Shown one piece after another: positions 35,894-44,214 of a stretch of DNA of 64,000 nucleotides (positions within the stretch are counted from its first letter, which is position 1; every line of letters starts with the position of its first letter). Both the position numbers and the translations under genes were made by a program. The notes beneath the pieces are model-generated. The model was not told the origin of the DNA. It searched no databases and was given only the letters and a program-made list of their open reading frames with translations. Origin of the DNA: Actinomycetales bacterium (lineage in GTDB: Bacteria; Actinomycetota; Actinomycetes; Actinomycetales; Cellulomonadaceae); the NCBI GenBank assembly GCA_020444245.1, contig JAHLLI010000003.1, positions 1 to 64,000 on the forward strand, read 5' to 3'.

Positions 35894-36277
35894 TCAAAGG
35901 CGAAGGCCCTTGAGCCCGAGCTTGAGCATCGACTTGTAGTAGGTGAGGCCCGCGTTCGCGATGGCCACCTGCGCCTTCGCGTAGTACCGGTTGTAGTTGT
36001 TGATGGCGTTGATCTCGGTCTGGTTCGAGATGTCCGAACGCTGAGACAGGTCCAGGTAGCAGTTCGCGTAGCCCGTGTAGAGGATCGCGAGCGCGACCTT
36101 GTCCTGGTGCCAGGAGTAGGCCGTGCGCTGCCCCGCGAGGTATGGGTCCATGCACCGGCTGAATGCCGCGGACGCCGCGCTCGCCGACGCCGGCCCCGCG
36201 GTCACGGTGACAGCACCCAGCGACATCAGCACTGCGACCAGCACCGCCGCGGCGCGCTTCCTGAATCCTTGGTGCAT
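35894..36277 (-). CDS. Small secreted protein of unknown function
   Basis: A 127-residue protein I cannot assign to a family. Residues 1-33 form a clear Sec signal peptide (RKRAAAVLVAVLMSLG core, ASASA cleavage region). The mature part is about 93 residues, Tyr/Asn/Ala-rich (INAINNYNRYYAKAQ), with two cysteines (in SRCMDP and ANCYLDL) that could form a disulfide. AGGAGG lies 7 nt before the ATG. Its DNA is noticeably less GC-rich than the flanking genes and its Asn/Tyr/Lys content is high for this genome, which suggests later acquisition. Confidence 0.75.
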   Translation of the reverse strand: MHQGFRKRAAAVLVAVLMSLGAVTVTAGPASASAASAAFSRCMDPYLAGQRTAYSWHQDKVALAILYTGYANCYLDLSQRSDISNQTEINAINNYNRYYAKAQVAIANAGLTYYKSMLKLGLKGLRL

Positions 36278-36381
36278 CGTCGTCCTCCTCCGACGTTACG
36301 CAGGAGGAAGACACCGTGTCCGCGGTACGACACATGCCGACCGCGCCCCCTGCGGTACGGCCGAGACGCTAGCAGTCATGA

Positions 36382-37329
36382 TCAGCCGCGGTCGGACCGC
36401 CGCGCGAAGTGGTCCCAGCCCAACGGGCCCCGGGGCGCCTCGCCCGCCACGGTGACCGCAGGTTCCCCCGCGATCACCCGCCCCACGGCGCGGAACGGCG
36501 CGGGCAGTGGCGTGCTCGGTGGGAACGCCGCGAGCAGCCCGTGGTCCTCGCCGCCGGCGAGCACCCACATCGCCGGGTCGACGCCCAGCGCCCGCGCGGC
36601 GGCTGCGAGCGCGGCCAGGTCATCGGCGAAGACCTCCGCAGGCGCGTCCAGGTCCACGCGCACCCCGCTGGCCGTGGCGATCCGGAGCGCGTCCCGCAGC
36701 AGGCCGTCCGACACGTCGAGCATCGCCGTGGCCCCCGCAAGAGCGGCGTCGACACCCGCCGCCAGCGGGGGTAGCGGGCGCCGGTAGGCGTCGGCGAGGT
36801 CGTCGAACCCGTCCAGGCCCGCCTCCAGCACCGCGTGGCCCGCCGCCGACCTGCCTCGCACGCCGGCGTGGGCCAGCACGTCGCCGGGCCGGGCGCCGCT
36901 GCGCCGTACCGGTTCCCGACCCGCCAGGTCCCCGAGCACCGTGACGGCCACGCTGAGCTCCGTCCCGGCAGACAGATCCCCGCCCACCACACCGACGTCG
37001 CCGCACGCCTCGGCCAGCCCGTCCGCCAGGTCCTCGAGCCACTCGGGCGCGATGTCGTCCGGAACTGCGAGAGCGATCACCAGGGCGGTGGGACGGGCGC
37101 CCATCGCGGCGATGTCGGCCAGGTTCTGCATCGCCGCGCGGAAGCCCACGTCCCGGCCGGAGGACCAGCGGCGCCGGAAGTGCTGCCCGTCGACGAGGAC
37201 GTCGGTCGACACCACCACTCGCCCGTCGGCTGCGGCGACCACGGCGGCGTCGTCACCCGGTCCCAGCAGGGTGTCGCTCCCCCGCGGCAGGCGGGGCACG
37301 ATCCGGGCCAGCAGGCCGTCCTCGTCCAC
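36382..37329 (-). CDS. thiL: Thiamine-monophosphate kinase
   Basis: A 315-residue ThiL converting thiamine phosphate to thiamine diphosphate. Metal- and ATP-binding motifs seen are LLGPGDDAAVV, STDVLVDGQHF, MQNLADIAAMGARP, GDLSAG and LDVSDGL. The GTG at 37329 is chosen because TAGCGT (37338-37343) lies 8 nt upstream. It also gives the normal N-terminus DEDGLLARIVPRL. It is divergent from the DUF3515 gene, with back-to-back -10 elements 10 bp apart. Confidence 0.95.
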   Translation of the reverse strand: MDEDGLLARIVPRLPRGSDTLLGPGDDAAVVAAADGRVVVSTDVLVDGQHFRRRWSSGRDVGFRAAMQNLADIAAMGARPTALVIALAVPDDIAPEWLEDLADGLAEACGDVGVVGGDLSAGTELSVAVTVLGDLAGREPVRRSGARPGDVLAHAGVRGRSAAGHAVLEAGLDGFDDLADAYRRPLPPLAAGVDAALAGATAMLDVSDGLLRDALRIATASGVRVDLDAPAEVFADDLAALAAAARALGVDPAMWVLAGGEDHGLLAAFPPSTPLPAPFRAVGRVIAGEPAVTVAGEAPRGPLGWDHFARRSDRG

Positions 37330-37337
37330 GGGCAGCC

Positions 37338-37359
37338 ACGCTACCGGGACGGCTAGCGT
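37338..37359. promoter_or_regulatory. Back-to-back leaderless promoters, thiL and DUF3515
   Basis: TAGCGT on the minus strand (37343-37338) precedes the thiL GTG by 8 nt. TAGCGT on the plus strand (37354-37359) precedes the DUF3515 GTG by 6 nt. Only 10 bp separate the two hexamers, so their polymerase footprints must overlap and the two promoters probably exclude each other. Confidence 0.5.
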
Positions 37360-37365
37360 GGGACC

Positions 37366-37851
37366 GTGCTCCGCCGCTCCCCCCGCCTCGCCGTCCTGCT
37401 CGCCGTGACCTCGATATCGCTCGCCGGCTGTGCGACCCGGGTGGCGGTAGAGCCCGCGCCATCCGCCGGCGATCCGGTGTGCGCGAAGGTCGTGCTCTCC
37501 CTCCCCGACACGCTCGGCGGGCTGCCGCGGCTGCTGACCGACAGCCAGGCGAGTGTCGCGTGGGGCGACCCGACGCACCCGGTGGTGCTGCGGTGCGGCG
37601 TCGAGCCGCCGGGTCCGACGACCGACCAGTGCGTGACGGCCGACGACGGCACGTACTCGGTCGACTGGGTCGCCGTGCCCGGCGAGGCCGACGCCGAGGG
37701 CTACGCCGACTGGACGTTCACCACGTACGGGAGGTCCCCCGCCGTCGAGGTCTTCGTGCCGCTGCAGGTGACCGACACCCGATCCACCGCGTTCCTCATG
37801 GAGCTGGGCCGGGCGATCAGCCAGGTCCCCGCCACCCGGCACTGCGTGTGA
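37366..37851 (+). CDS. DUF3515 family lipoprotein
   Basis: A 161-residue lipoprotein. The signal ends in the lipobox LAGC (Cys22), and the mature part has conserved WGDP...LRCGV and a C-terminal VPATRHCV typical of DUF3515. Such proteins sit next to thiL across actinobacteria; their function is unknown. The remaining Cys residues (about 39, 75, 87 and 160) could form disulfides outside the cell. The GTG start at 37366 follows TAGCGT by 6 nt. Confidence 0.85.
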   Translation: MLRRSPRLAVLLAVTSISLAGCATRVAVEPAPSAGDPVCAKVVLSLPDTLGGLPRLLTDSQASVAWGDPTHPVVLRCGVEPPGPTTDQCVTADDGTYSVDWVAVPGEADAEGYADWTFTTYGRSPAVEVFVPLQVTDTRSTAFLMELGRAISQVPATRHCV

Positions 37852-37942
37852 CCGCAGCGGCGTCGCAGGCAGCACGGCCCGCCGACCGGCGACGCGACTG
37901 CCCTAGGATCGCCGCAGACCCGCGCCGATCGAGGAGGGTGTC

Positions 37943-38911
37943 GTGAGCAGCGACCTGGCCCGCGTGGCCGTCATCGCCGGAGGCCTGTCGAACGAGCGCG
38001 AGGTGTCCTGGCGCTCGGGCCGCCGCGCTCAGTACGCCCTCGGCCAGGCGGGTGTGGACGCCACGCTCTACGACGCCGACGAGACCCTGCTCGACCGGCT
38101 CAAGGCCGACCGGATCGAGGCGGCCTACCTCGCGGTGCACGGCGCCAGCGGCGAGGACGGGTCGCTGCAGACCGCCCTGGACCTGGTCGGCATCCCGTAC
38201 GTCGGCTCGCCGCCCGCCTCGTGCCACCTGGCCTGGGACAAGGTGGTCGCCAAGGTGCTGGTCGCCAGGGCCGGGCTGCCGACGCCGGCCTGGGCGGCGA
38301 TCTCGGCGCGGAGCTTCCGCGAGCTCTCCCCCACCCAGATCATCCGATCGGTGCTCGACGAGCTCGGGCTGCCCGTCGTGGTCAAGCCCGCGACCAGCGG
38401 CTCCACGCTCGGCATGAGCCTGGTCTCGGACGCGGCTGACCTGCCGGCCGCCCTGGTGCGCTGCTTCACGTTCGGCGACGTCGCGCTCATCGAACGGTAC
38501 GTGACCGGCAAGACCGTGGAGACGGTCGTGGTCGAGGACGCCGACGGCGTGCCCGGCGCGCTCCCGCCGGCCGAGTTCGCCAACCCCGACGTCTCGCCGT
38601 TCAGCTTCGAGGCCCGCTACAGCGCGGACCTCATCTCGATCGCGCTGCCGGCGCCGTTGTCCGCGGAGTCGACCGCACGGGTCAAGCAGACCGCCGAGAC
38701 GGTCCACGAGGTCCTCGGCCTGCGCGACCTGTCCCGCACGGACGTCGTGGTCGACGAGGACGGCACGCCGTGGTTCCTCGAGGCCGCGATCTCGCCCGGC
38801 CTGACCGAGACGTCGGTGCTGCCGCTCGCCGCGGCGGAGATCGGGCGTCCGCTCGGAGAGCTCCTGGCCGACCTCATGGCCACCGCGAAGGGGCGCGGCG
38901 CCGGCCTCTGA
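37943..38911 (+). CDS. D-Ala-D-Ala ligase-like ATP-grasp protein
   Basis: A 322-residue Ddl-family ATP-grasp protein. Early motifs are intact: AGGLSNEREVSWRSGR, VHGASGEDGSLQ, WDK and KPATSGSTLGMS. The metal-binding end reads RTDVVVDEDGTPWFLEAAISPGLTETS. Where Ddl enzymes have E-V-N (the Asn binds Mg2+), this has E-A-A, so the Asn is Ala. Activity may be altered or lost. GAGGAGG lies upstream of the GTG and a TAGGAT -10 is at 37904-37909. A second, quite different Ddl-like gene lies at 40731-41897. Confidence 0.85.
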   Translation: MSSDLARVAVIAGGLSNEREVSWRSGRRAQYALGQAGVDATLYDADETLLDRLKADRIEAAYLAVHGASGEDGSLQTALDLVGIPYVGSPPASCHLAWDKVVAKVLVARAGLPTPAWAAISARSFRELSPTQIIRSVLDELGLPVVVKPATSGSTLGMSLVSDAADLPAALVRCFTFGDVALIERYVTGKTVETVVVEDADGVPGALPPAEFANPDVSPFSFEARYSADLISIALPAPLSAESTARVKQTAETVHEVLGLRDLSRTDVVVDEDGTPWFLEAAISPGLTETSVLPLAAAEIGRPLGELLADLMATAKGRGAGL

Positions 38912-38924
38912 AGCGCACGTCGTC

Positions 38925-39665
38925 CTAGCGCAGCAGTCCGGACAGCCCGGCGGCCTCGAAGGCCGCGCGCACGTCGTCGATGCCCTCGGTGAAGTGCGCC
39001 CACGAGTCGACGTGCACCGGCGCGACCGTCGGCGAGCCCAGCAGCCGGACCGCCCGGACCATCGCGGCAGCGTCGAGGGTGAGGTTCGCGGGCAGCAGCG
39101 ACGACCGTGCCGCACCACCGAAGAGGACCGCGTGGTCGACGGGCCCGAGCCGGTCGGCGATCTCGCCCACCACCCGCAGGGACGCGTTGTCGCCGCTGAC
39201 GTAGACCGTCGGCTCGCCGTCCGCCGCGAGGTGGAAGCCGGTGACCGGACCGGCCAGGCGCCGCGTCACCGCACGCTGCCCCGCGCCGTCGGGGCCGTGC
39301 ACGGCGGGCACGGCTGTCACGACGACCGCCCCCGAGCCGTCGGGCCGGTCCACGCGGTGCCGGGCCCAGTCGGCCAGCCCGAGCGCCGGCGGCCCCAGCC
39401 GTTCGGCGGCCTCGGGCGTGGTCAGCACGAGCGGCGCCGCGAGCGCGACCTCCCGGCCGGCCTCGTCGAGGTTGTCGGCGTGCTGGTCGTGCGAGAGGAG
39501 CACCACGTCCACCGGGCCGAGCGCCTCGGAGGCGAGGGCCGGACCGACGGTCTTGACGAGCCGCCCGCGCGGCCCCGGCGGGTCGAAGGTCGGGTCGGTG
39601 AGGAACCTCAGGCCGGCGTAGGTGAAGGCGACGGTCGGGCCGCCGATCCGCACGAAGGAGTCCAT
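38925..39665 (-). CDS. MBL-fold metallo-hydrolase
   Basis: A 246-residue metallo-beta-lactamase-fold protein, related to the UlaG-like group. The metal motif reads LLSHDQHADNLD, a HxxHxDN variant found in this subgroup in place of HxHxDH. Further ligands are probably VHGPDG, SGDNAS and VHVDSW. No signal peptide is visible, so it is cytoplasmic. It is divergent from the GlxA-type regulator across 71 bp. The substrate is unknown. Confidence 0.85.
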   Translation of the reverse strand: MDSFVRIGGPTVAFTYAGLRFLTDPTFDPPGPRGRLVKTVGPALASEALGPVDVVLLSHDQHADNLDEAGREVALAAPLVLTTPEAAERLGPPALGLADWARHRVDRPDGSGAVVVTAVPAVHGPDGAGQRAVTRRLAGPVTGFHLAADGEPTVYVSGDNASLRVVGEIADRLGPVDHAVLFGGAARSSLLPANLTLDAAAMVRAVRLLGSPTVAPVHVDSWAHFTEGIDDVRAAFEAAGLSGLLR

Positions 39666-39736
39666 GCCGTCAAGGCTCGCCCCACCGGACTCGATGCGGA
39701 AGTGGCGTGAAAGCCATGTACCGATAGATTCGAGCC

Positions 39737-40720
39737 ATGTCCGAGCCTGCCAAGCGCCGGGACCCGACGACGGTCGGGGTGATCCTCGGGGACGGCGCAC
39801 CGCTCCTCGAGCTGGCCGTCGCACCTCGGGTCTTCTCGGTGGACGTCACGGGCGTCGGCGGGCCGGCCTTCGAGCTGCGCCTGGCCCCCGAGCATCCGGG
39901 ACGCCAGAGCACGACGGGCGGCCTCGGGCTCCAGGCGCCCCACACCCTGGCCGATCTGGACTCCGCCGGCGTCGTCGTCGTGCCCGGTTGGCGTTCGGGA
40001 CCGCCCGAACCCGCGCCGGAGGTGCTCGCCACGTTGCGCCGGGCGCACCGGGAGGGAGCGGTGGTCGTCGGCCTGTGCCTGGGCACCTTCGTGCTCGCGG
40101 CGGCCGGGCTGCTCGACGGGCGCCGCGCGACGACGCACTGGGCGGCGCTGGACGAGCTGCGTCGCCGCCACCCCGCGGTCCGCACCGAGCCGGACGCGCT
40201 GTACGTCGACGAGGGCTCCGTCCTGACCAGCGCGGGCAGCGCGGCGGGGCTGGACGCCTGCCTGTACCTGCTGCGCCGCGAGCACGGCTCGCGCGTGGCC
40301 AACCACGTGGCCCGTCGACTGGTCGTGGCACCGCACCGTGGCGGCGGCCAGGCCCAGTTCGTGGAGCGTCCGGTGCCGCCGACCCCGCACGACGGCGTCG
40401 GGGACGCGATGCGCGCTGCCCAGGTGCGTCTGGACGACCCCGACCTGGACGTCGCCGGGCTCGCCGCGACGGCCGGCATGTCGCGGCGCACGTTCGACCG
40501 CCGGTTCCGCGCCGCCGCGGGCGTCTCTCCGTTGCGCTGGCTGATCGACCAGCGCGTGCTGCGCGCCCAGGAGCTGCTGGCGGGGTCCGAGCTGGACGTC
40601 GACGAGGTCGCACGGCGGTGCGGCTTCAGCGACGCGACGGCCCTGAGGCCACACTTCCGCCGGGTCGTCGGGGTGGCGCCGCGGGACTACCGCACGGCGT
40701 TCGCAGCGGCGCGGCGCTGA
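39737..40720 (+). CDS. GlxA-type AraC family transcriptional regulator
   Basis: A 327-residue regulator. The N-terminal DJ-1/PfpI-like domain (about 1-180) has the nucleophile-elbow Cys in VVGLCLGTFVLA and the ATTHW motif. The C-terminal AraC double HTH (about 225-325) has AGMSRRTFDRRFR and CGFSDATALRPHFRR. The ATG at 39737 follows TAGATT by 6 nt. It is convergent with the Ddl-like gene (10 bp apart). The target is unknown; the divergent MBL gene is the nearest candidate. Confidence 0.92.
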   Translation: MSEPAKRRDPTTVGVILGDGAPLLELAVAPRVFSVDVTGVGGPAFELRLAPEHPGRQSTTGGLGLQAPHTLADLDSAGVVVVPGWRSGPPEPAPEVLATLRRAHREGAVVVGLCLGTFVLAAAGLLDGRRATTHWAALDELRRRHPAVRTEPDALYVDEGSVLTSAGSAAGLDACLYLLRREHGSRVANHVARRLVVAPHRGGGQAQFVERPVPPTPHDGVGDAMRAAQVRLDDPDLDVAGLAATAGMSRRTFDRRFRAAAGVSPLRWLIDQRVLRAQELLAGSELDVDEVARRCGFSDATALRPHFRRVVGVAPRDYRTAFAAARR

Positions 40721-40730
40721 CCGGCACGTC

Positions 40731-41897
40731 CTACAGGCGCGGTCCGTCCAGGCCCACGAGCTTGCCCGCGATGCCGCCCGCGGCGCGCAGCGCGGCACCC
40801 GAGCCGAAGCCGCTCGGGGCGCTGACGGGCGGGGCGTCGCGCGCCTCGCGCAGCGCGTCCAGCAGCACCTCCGCGGCACCGACCTTGGGCGCCCACAGGT
40901 ACAGCGCGAGCGCGCCGGGCACGGCGTTGACCTCGTTGACCACGAGCTCGCCGGACGACTCGTCGTACAGGAAGTCCAGGCGCGCCACCCCCGTGACGCC
41001 GGTGAGCACGGCGACGCGCTCGGCCAGCTCGGCGGCCAGCGCCGCGACCTCGTCGGGCACCTGGGCCGGCAGCTCGCGCGGCGCGGAGGAGAGCCCTACC
41101 TCGCCCGGACCGCCGGCGAGGTACTTCTCGTCGTAGGAGTAGACGGCGCCGTCCGGCTTGCGCAGCGGCTTCTCCAGGTCCGACACCTGGACCCCGTCCC
41201 CGCCGGTGCGGAACGAGATGTTGAGGTCGACCAGGTCGGCCCGGTACGGCTCGACCACCGCGCCGGCCCGCAGGTGCGCCGACGTGCGGGCGACCACCCG
41301 GGCGGTCTCCAGGTCGTCGACGATCTCGATGCCGATCGAGGAGCCGCCGAAGCGCGGCTTGACGATGTACGGCCCGTCGAACGGCAGCTCCAGGTCCGGC
41401 TCCAGCGCGACGCGCGGCAGGGTCGGGATCCCGGCCGTGGCCAGCACGCCGCCGAACGCGAGCTTGTCCATGCCGAGCGCGGAGGCGTACAGCGAGCCGC
41501 CCGTGGTCGGGATGCCGAGCAGCGCCATCAGGCCGGCGTAGCCGCCGCCCTCGCCGAGCCCGCCGTGCAGGCAGGACAGCGCCGCGGAGATGTCCAGGCG
41601 CTCGCTGCGCAGCCGGCCCTTGACGAAGAACCCCGGGTCCGCGCCGAGCCGGACCTCGACCGGGCGCGCCGCGGACGGCGGACCCTCGAGGAAGTCCTTC
41701 GCCTCGGCCCCGTTGGGCACGAGGAACCAGCCGCCGGTGGGCGCCCAGTACAGCGGCAGCACCTGCTGGCCCGCCTTGGTCAGCACCCGCTCGGCCTGCA
41801 GGCCGGTGAGGATGGAGATCTCGTGCTCGGGCGACGGGCCACCGAACACCACGGCCCACCGGGCGTCGGACGTGCTCGCGGACCGGTTGTCGGGCAT
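40731..41897 (-). CDS. Divergent D-Ala-D-Ala ligase-like enzyme
   Basis: A 388-residue ATP-grasp ligase of the Ddl superfamily. It has WAVVFGGPSPEHEISILTG at the start, a CLHGGLGEGGGYAGLMALLG loop in place of the usual HGxxGEDG, KPRFGGSSIG, and metal ligands in NEVNAVPGALALYLW. After the PG it has ALALYLW where classical Ddl has M/L-T-x-x-S, which marks a separate subfamily that may join different residues. It lies 33 bp downstream of a membrane MurF-like ligase, in the same operon. Classical actinobacterial ddl usually sits between gpsA and thiL; this enzyme does not look like that form. Confidence 0.85.
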   Translation of the reverse strand: MPDNRSASTSDARWAVVFGGPSPEHEISILTGLQAERVLTKAGQQVLPLYWAPTGGWFLVPNGAEAKDFLEGPPSAARPVEVRLGADPGFFVKGRLRSERLDISAALSCLHGGLGEGGGYAGLMALLGIPTTGGSLYASALGMDKLAFGGVLATAGIPTLPRVALEPDLELPFDGPYIVKPRFGGSSIGIEIVDDLETARVVARTSAHLRAGAVVEPYRADLVDLNISFRTGGDGVQVSDLEKPLRKPDGAVYSYDEKYLAGGPGEVGLSSAPRELPAQVPDEVAALAAELAERVAVLTGVTGVARLDFLYDESSGELVVNEVNAVPGALALYLWAPKVGAAEVLLDALREARDAPPVSAPSGFGSGAALRAAGGIAGKLVGLDGPRL

Positions 41898-41930
41898 CGT
41901 GCGGCTACCTCGCGGGTCGGGGGTCCCGGC

Positions 41931-43478
41931 TCACGGATAGTGGTCGGGCAGGTCGTTCTCGTACAGTATGACGCCCCCGGCCCCGGCGACCCGCGTCGCC
42001 ACGGCGACCGCCTGGTCGCGGCGCTCGACGACCTCGTACTCGCCCCCGCCGGCGGTGATCCCCCCGACGAGCGCGGAGCGGTTGGTCCGGCCGACCACCA
42101 CCACGTGCGCGCCGACCTCGGCGGCCTGACGGCCCAGCGCCGCGTTGCGCTCGACCTGCACCGGGCCCAGCTCGACCATCCCCGGCGTGACCAGCACGAG
42201 CCGGCCGCCCTCACCGACCAGGCCGGCGGCCTCGGTCAGCGCGGCACTGGCGCCGACCGGGTTGGCGTTGTACGTGTCGTCGATCACCGTGAGGCCCTCG
42301 GCGGTGCGCTGGACCTCGGCCCGGTGCGCGGCGCGCGGCAGGCCGGTGAGCCGGCCCCGCAGGGCCTCGGGCTCGACGTCGAGGGCCAGCGCGATGCCGA
42401 GCGCGACCGCGAGGTTCACGCCGTGCGCAACCCCCTCGCCGAGCTCGAGCGTCACCGGGCCGTCCGTCCGGTCCGGCGCCGCGAGCGTGGCCGTGCCCGC
42501 GGCCAGGTCGACGACGACGTCCGCGTCCAGGCCGGTGACCGAGCAGGTGACCACGCGCTTGCCGTCGGCGCGGCACCGCTCGGCGAGCGCGGCCAGGCCC
42601 GGCTCGTCGACCGGCAGGACGACGGCCTTGGCCCGTTCGGTGATCTCGGACTTCGCGGCGAGGATCACCTCCGTGCTGCCCATCCGCTCCAGGTGCGCCT
42701 CGCCGATCGTGGTGATCGCGGCGACGTCGGGCGGGAACAGCTCGCACAGCTCGCGGATCTCGCCGGGGCCGTAGGTGCCCATCTCGGCGACGAACACCTC
42801 GGTGCCCTCGGCCAGGCCGTCGTTGACCGCGCGCGAGAGCCCCAGGCGGTTGTTGAAGCTCGCCGGCGAGGCCACCACGGCACGGCTGCGGGCCAGCAGG
42901 TGCGCGACGTATCCCTTGGTCGACGTCTTGCCGTAGGAGCCGGTGATCGCGACCACGGAGGGCCGGACCCGGGCGAGACGCTTGCGCGCCTTGGCCACGA
43001 ACGGTGCGGACAGCCGCTTCTCGACCAGGCCCATGAACCAGGCCGCGGCGTCCACGGTCAGGGGCACGCTCACCGCGACCAGGGCGGTGGCGGGCGGGCC
43101 GACGAGCCAGGCGAGCAGTGCGCCGAGCACCAGGACCAACACGATCCAACCCGCCGCCAGACGCCGCAGGCGCCCGGTCCACGCGAGCTTGGAGGTGCGC
43201 CCGCGGACGGACAGCCCGGTGGGCACCAGCGCGCCGATCCCCGCGCCCACGATCGCGGCGAGCCACGCGGTGTCGAACGGCACCAGGGCCAGCACGGCCA
43301 GGGCGACCGCGACCAGCTCGCCCATGGCGTCCTGCCCGGACCGCGCGTACCACAGCCGGGCGATCCGTCCGGCCCGGCCCGGCAGGTAGTGCTCACGCTG
43401 GCTGACCCGCAGCCAGCGCAGCCCGGACACCACGGTCAGCGCCAGGACCGCGACGAGCACCGCGAGGTCCTTGATCAT
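41931..43478 (-). CDS. Membrane-anchored MurF-like ligase
   Basis: A 515-residue Mur ligase family protein. The C-terminal two thirds are MurF-like: ATP loop ITGSYGKTSTKG (GKT at 183-185), FNNRLGL, AEMGTYGPGEI, HLERMGS and the MurF hallmark DDTYNANP. The N-terminal UDP-substrate-binding domain of MurF is missing. In its place residues 1-155 hold about five membrane helices (near 5-23, 52-68, 70-90, 110-128, 130-150) and a REHYLPGRAGRIARLWYAR segment. It should act at the membrane on a lipid-linked or free peptide substrate. The ATG overlaps the hydrolase stop as ATGA. Confidence 0.88.
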   Translation of the reverse strand: MIKDLAVLVAVLALTVVSGLRWLRVSQREHYLPGRAGRIARLWYARSGQDAMGELVAVALAVLALVPFDTAWLAAIVGAGIGALVPTGLSVRGRTSKLAWTGRLRRLAAGWIVLVLVLGALLAWLVGPPATALVAVSVPLTVDAAAWFMGLVEKRLSAPFVAKARKRLARVRPSVVAITGSYGKTSTKGYVAHLLARSRAVVASPASFNNRLGLSRAVNDGLAEGTEVFVAEMGTYGPGEIRELCELFPPDVAAITTIGEAHLERMGSTEVILAAKSEITERAKAVVLPVDEPGLAALAERCRADGKRVVTCSVTGLDADVVVDLAAGTATLAAPDRTDGPVTLELGEGVAHGVNLAVALGIALALDVEPEALRGRLTGLPRAAHRAEVQRTAEGLTVIDDTYNANPVGASAALTEAAGLVGEGGRLVLVTPGMVELGPVQVERNAALGRQAAEVGAHVVVVGRTNRSALVGGITAGGGEYEVVERRDQAVAVATRVAGAGGVILYENDLPDHYP

Positions 43479-44206
43479 CGGCTCTGCTCCAGCTGGTCGT
43501 GCAGGGCGGCGGTCACCCGGGCCTCGAGATCTCCGCTCAGCAGGTGCCCCGCGCCGGGCACCACCTCGAGGCGCGCGCCGGGGATCAGCTCGGCGGCCAG
43601 GCGAGCGCCGGCCACGGGAGCGGAGTCGTCCAGCTCGCCCCACACCAGGGTGGTGGGCACGGCGATCGCAGCGAGGTCGTCGCGGTAGTCCTCGTTGACC
43701 ACCCGGACGAACACGTCGCGCATCACGCCCTGGGCGGCGCGGTAGTCGTCGGAGCCGGCGTTCTTGCGCGCCCGCTCGACCACGGCGGCGGGCAGCAGGT
43801 GGGCGGCGTGCAGGCGCTTGGCGAGCCGGACCCGCAGCGCCGGGCGCGGCGGCCGCGTGGCACGCACCAGCGGCGCCCCGGTGATCACCAGCGAGCGCAC
43901 GAGCTCCGGGTGGCGCACCGCCAGCCGCACCGCGACCCGGCCACCGAACGAGTGCCCCACGACCACGTACGGGCCGGTGCCGGCGAGCGCGTCGGCGAGG
44001 TGGTCGGCGTACTCGACGCTCCCCCACGCGGCCGGTGGCTCCGGCGTGGTGCCGAACCCGGGCAGGTGGACCGCGAGCGCGTCGAGCCCCTCGACCACCC
44101 GCACGAAGTCGGCCCCGGAGCGCGCCCAGCCGTGCAGCGCGAGCACGTCGGAGCCTGGCCGACCGGTCCGGTCGGCCAGGAGGTCCCCCGCCACGACCGT
44201 CAGCAC
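43475..44206 (-). CDS. Alpha/beta hydrolase
   Basis: A 243-residue alpha/beta-fold hydrolase. The nucleophile elbow is VVGHSFGG, the acid residue probably lies in WGELDDSAP, and the catalytic His is in GAGHLL. ALHGWARSG carries the oxyanion-hole region. The GTG at 44206 follows TAGCCT by 8 nt, so I prefer it to the TTG three codons earlier. It is the first gene of the hydrolase, MurF-like, Ddl-like operon. The context suggests an ester or amide substrate in the cell envelope. Confidence 0.85.
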   Translation of the reverse strand: MLTVVAGDLLADRTGRPGSDVLALHGWARSGADFVRVVEGLDALAVHLPGFGTTPEPPAAWGSVEYADHLADALAGTGPYVVVGHSFGGRVAVRLAVRHPELVRSLVITGAPLVRATRPPRPALRVRLAKRLHAAHLLPAAVVERARKNAGSDDYRAAQGVMRDVFVRVVNEDYRDDLAAIAVPTTLVWGELDDSAPVAGARLAAELIPGARLEVVPGAGHLLSGDLEARVTAALHDQLEQSR

Positions 44207-44214
44207 GGCGAGCA

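Noticed and set aside
36278-36381. TPP riboswitch near thiL
   Set aside because: The thiL start appears leaderless and no THI-element core sequence is seen on either side.
37943-38911. Frameshift or pseudogene in the 322-residue Ddl-like gene
   Set aside because: The frame is intact, the length is normal for Ddl and the Asn-to-Ala change is an in-frame substitution, so a living gene with altered function is as likely.
40731-41897. Housekeeping D-Ala-D-Ala ligase (ddlA) of the gpsA-ddl-thiL locus
   Set aside because: The HGxxGEDG loop and the residues after the PG differ from classical Ddl, and it belongs to the MurF-like operon. I kept it as a divergent Ddl-like enzyme, although it could still be the main ligase.
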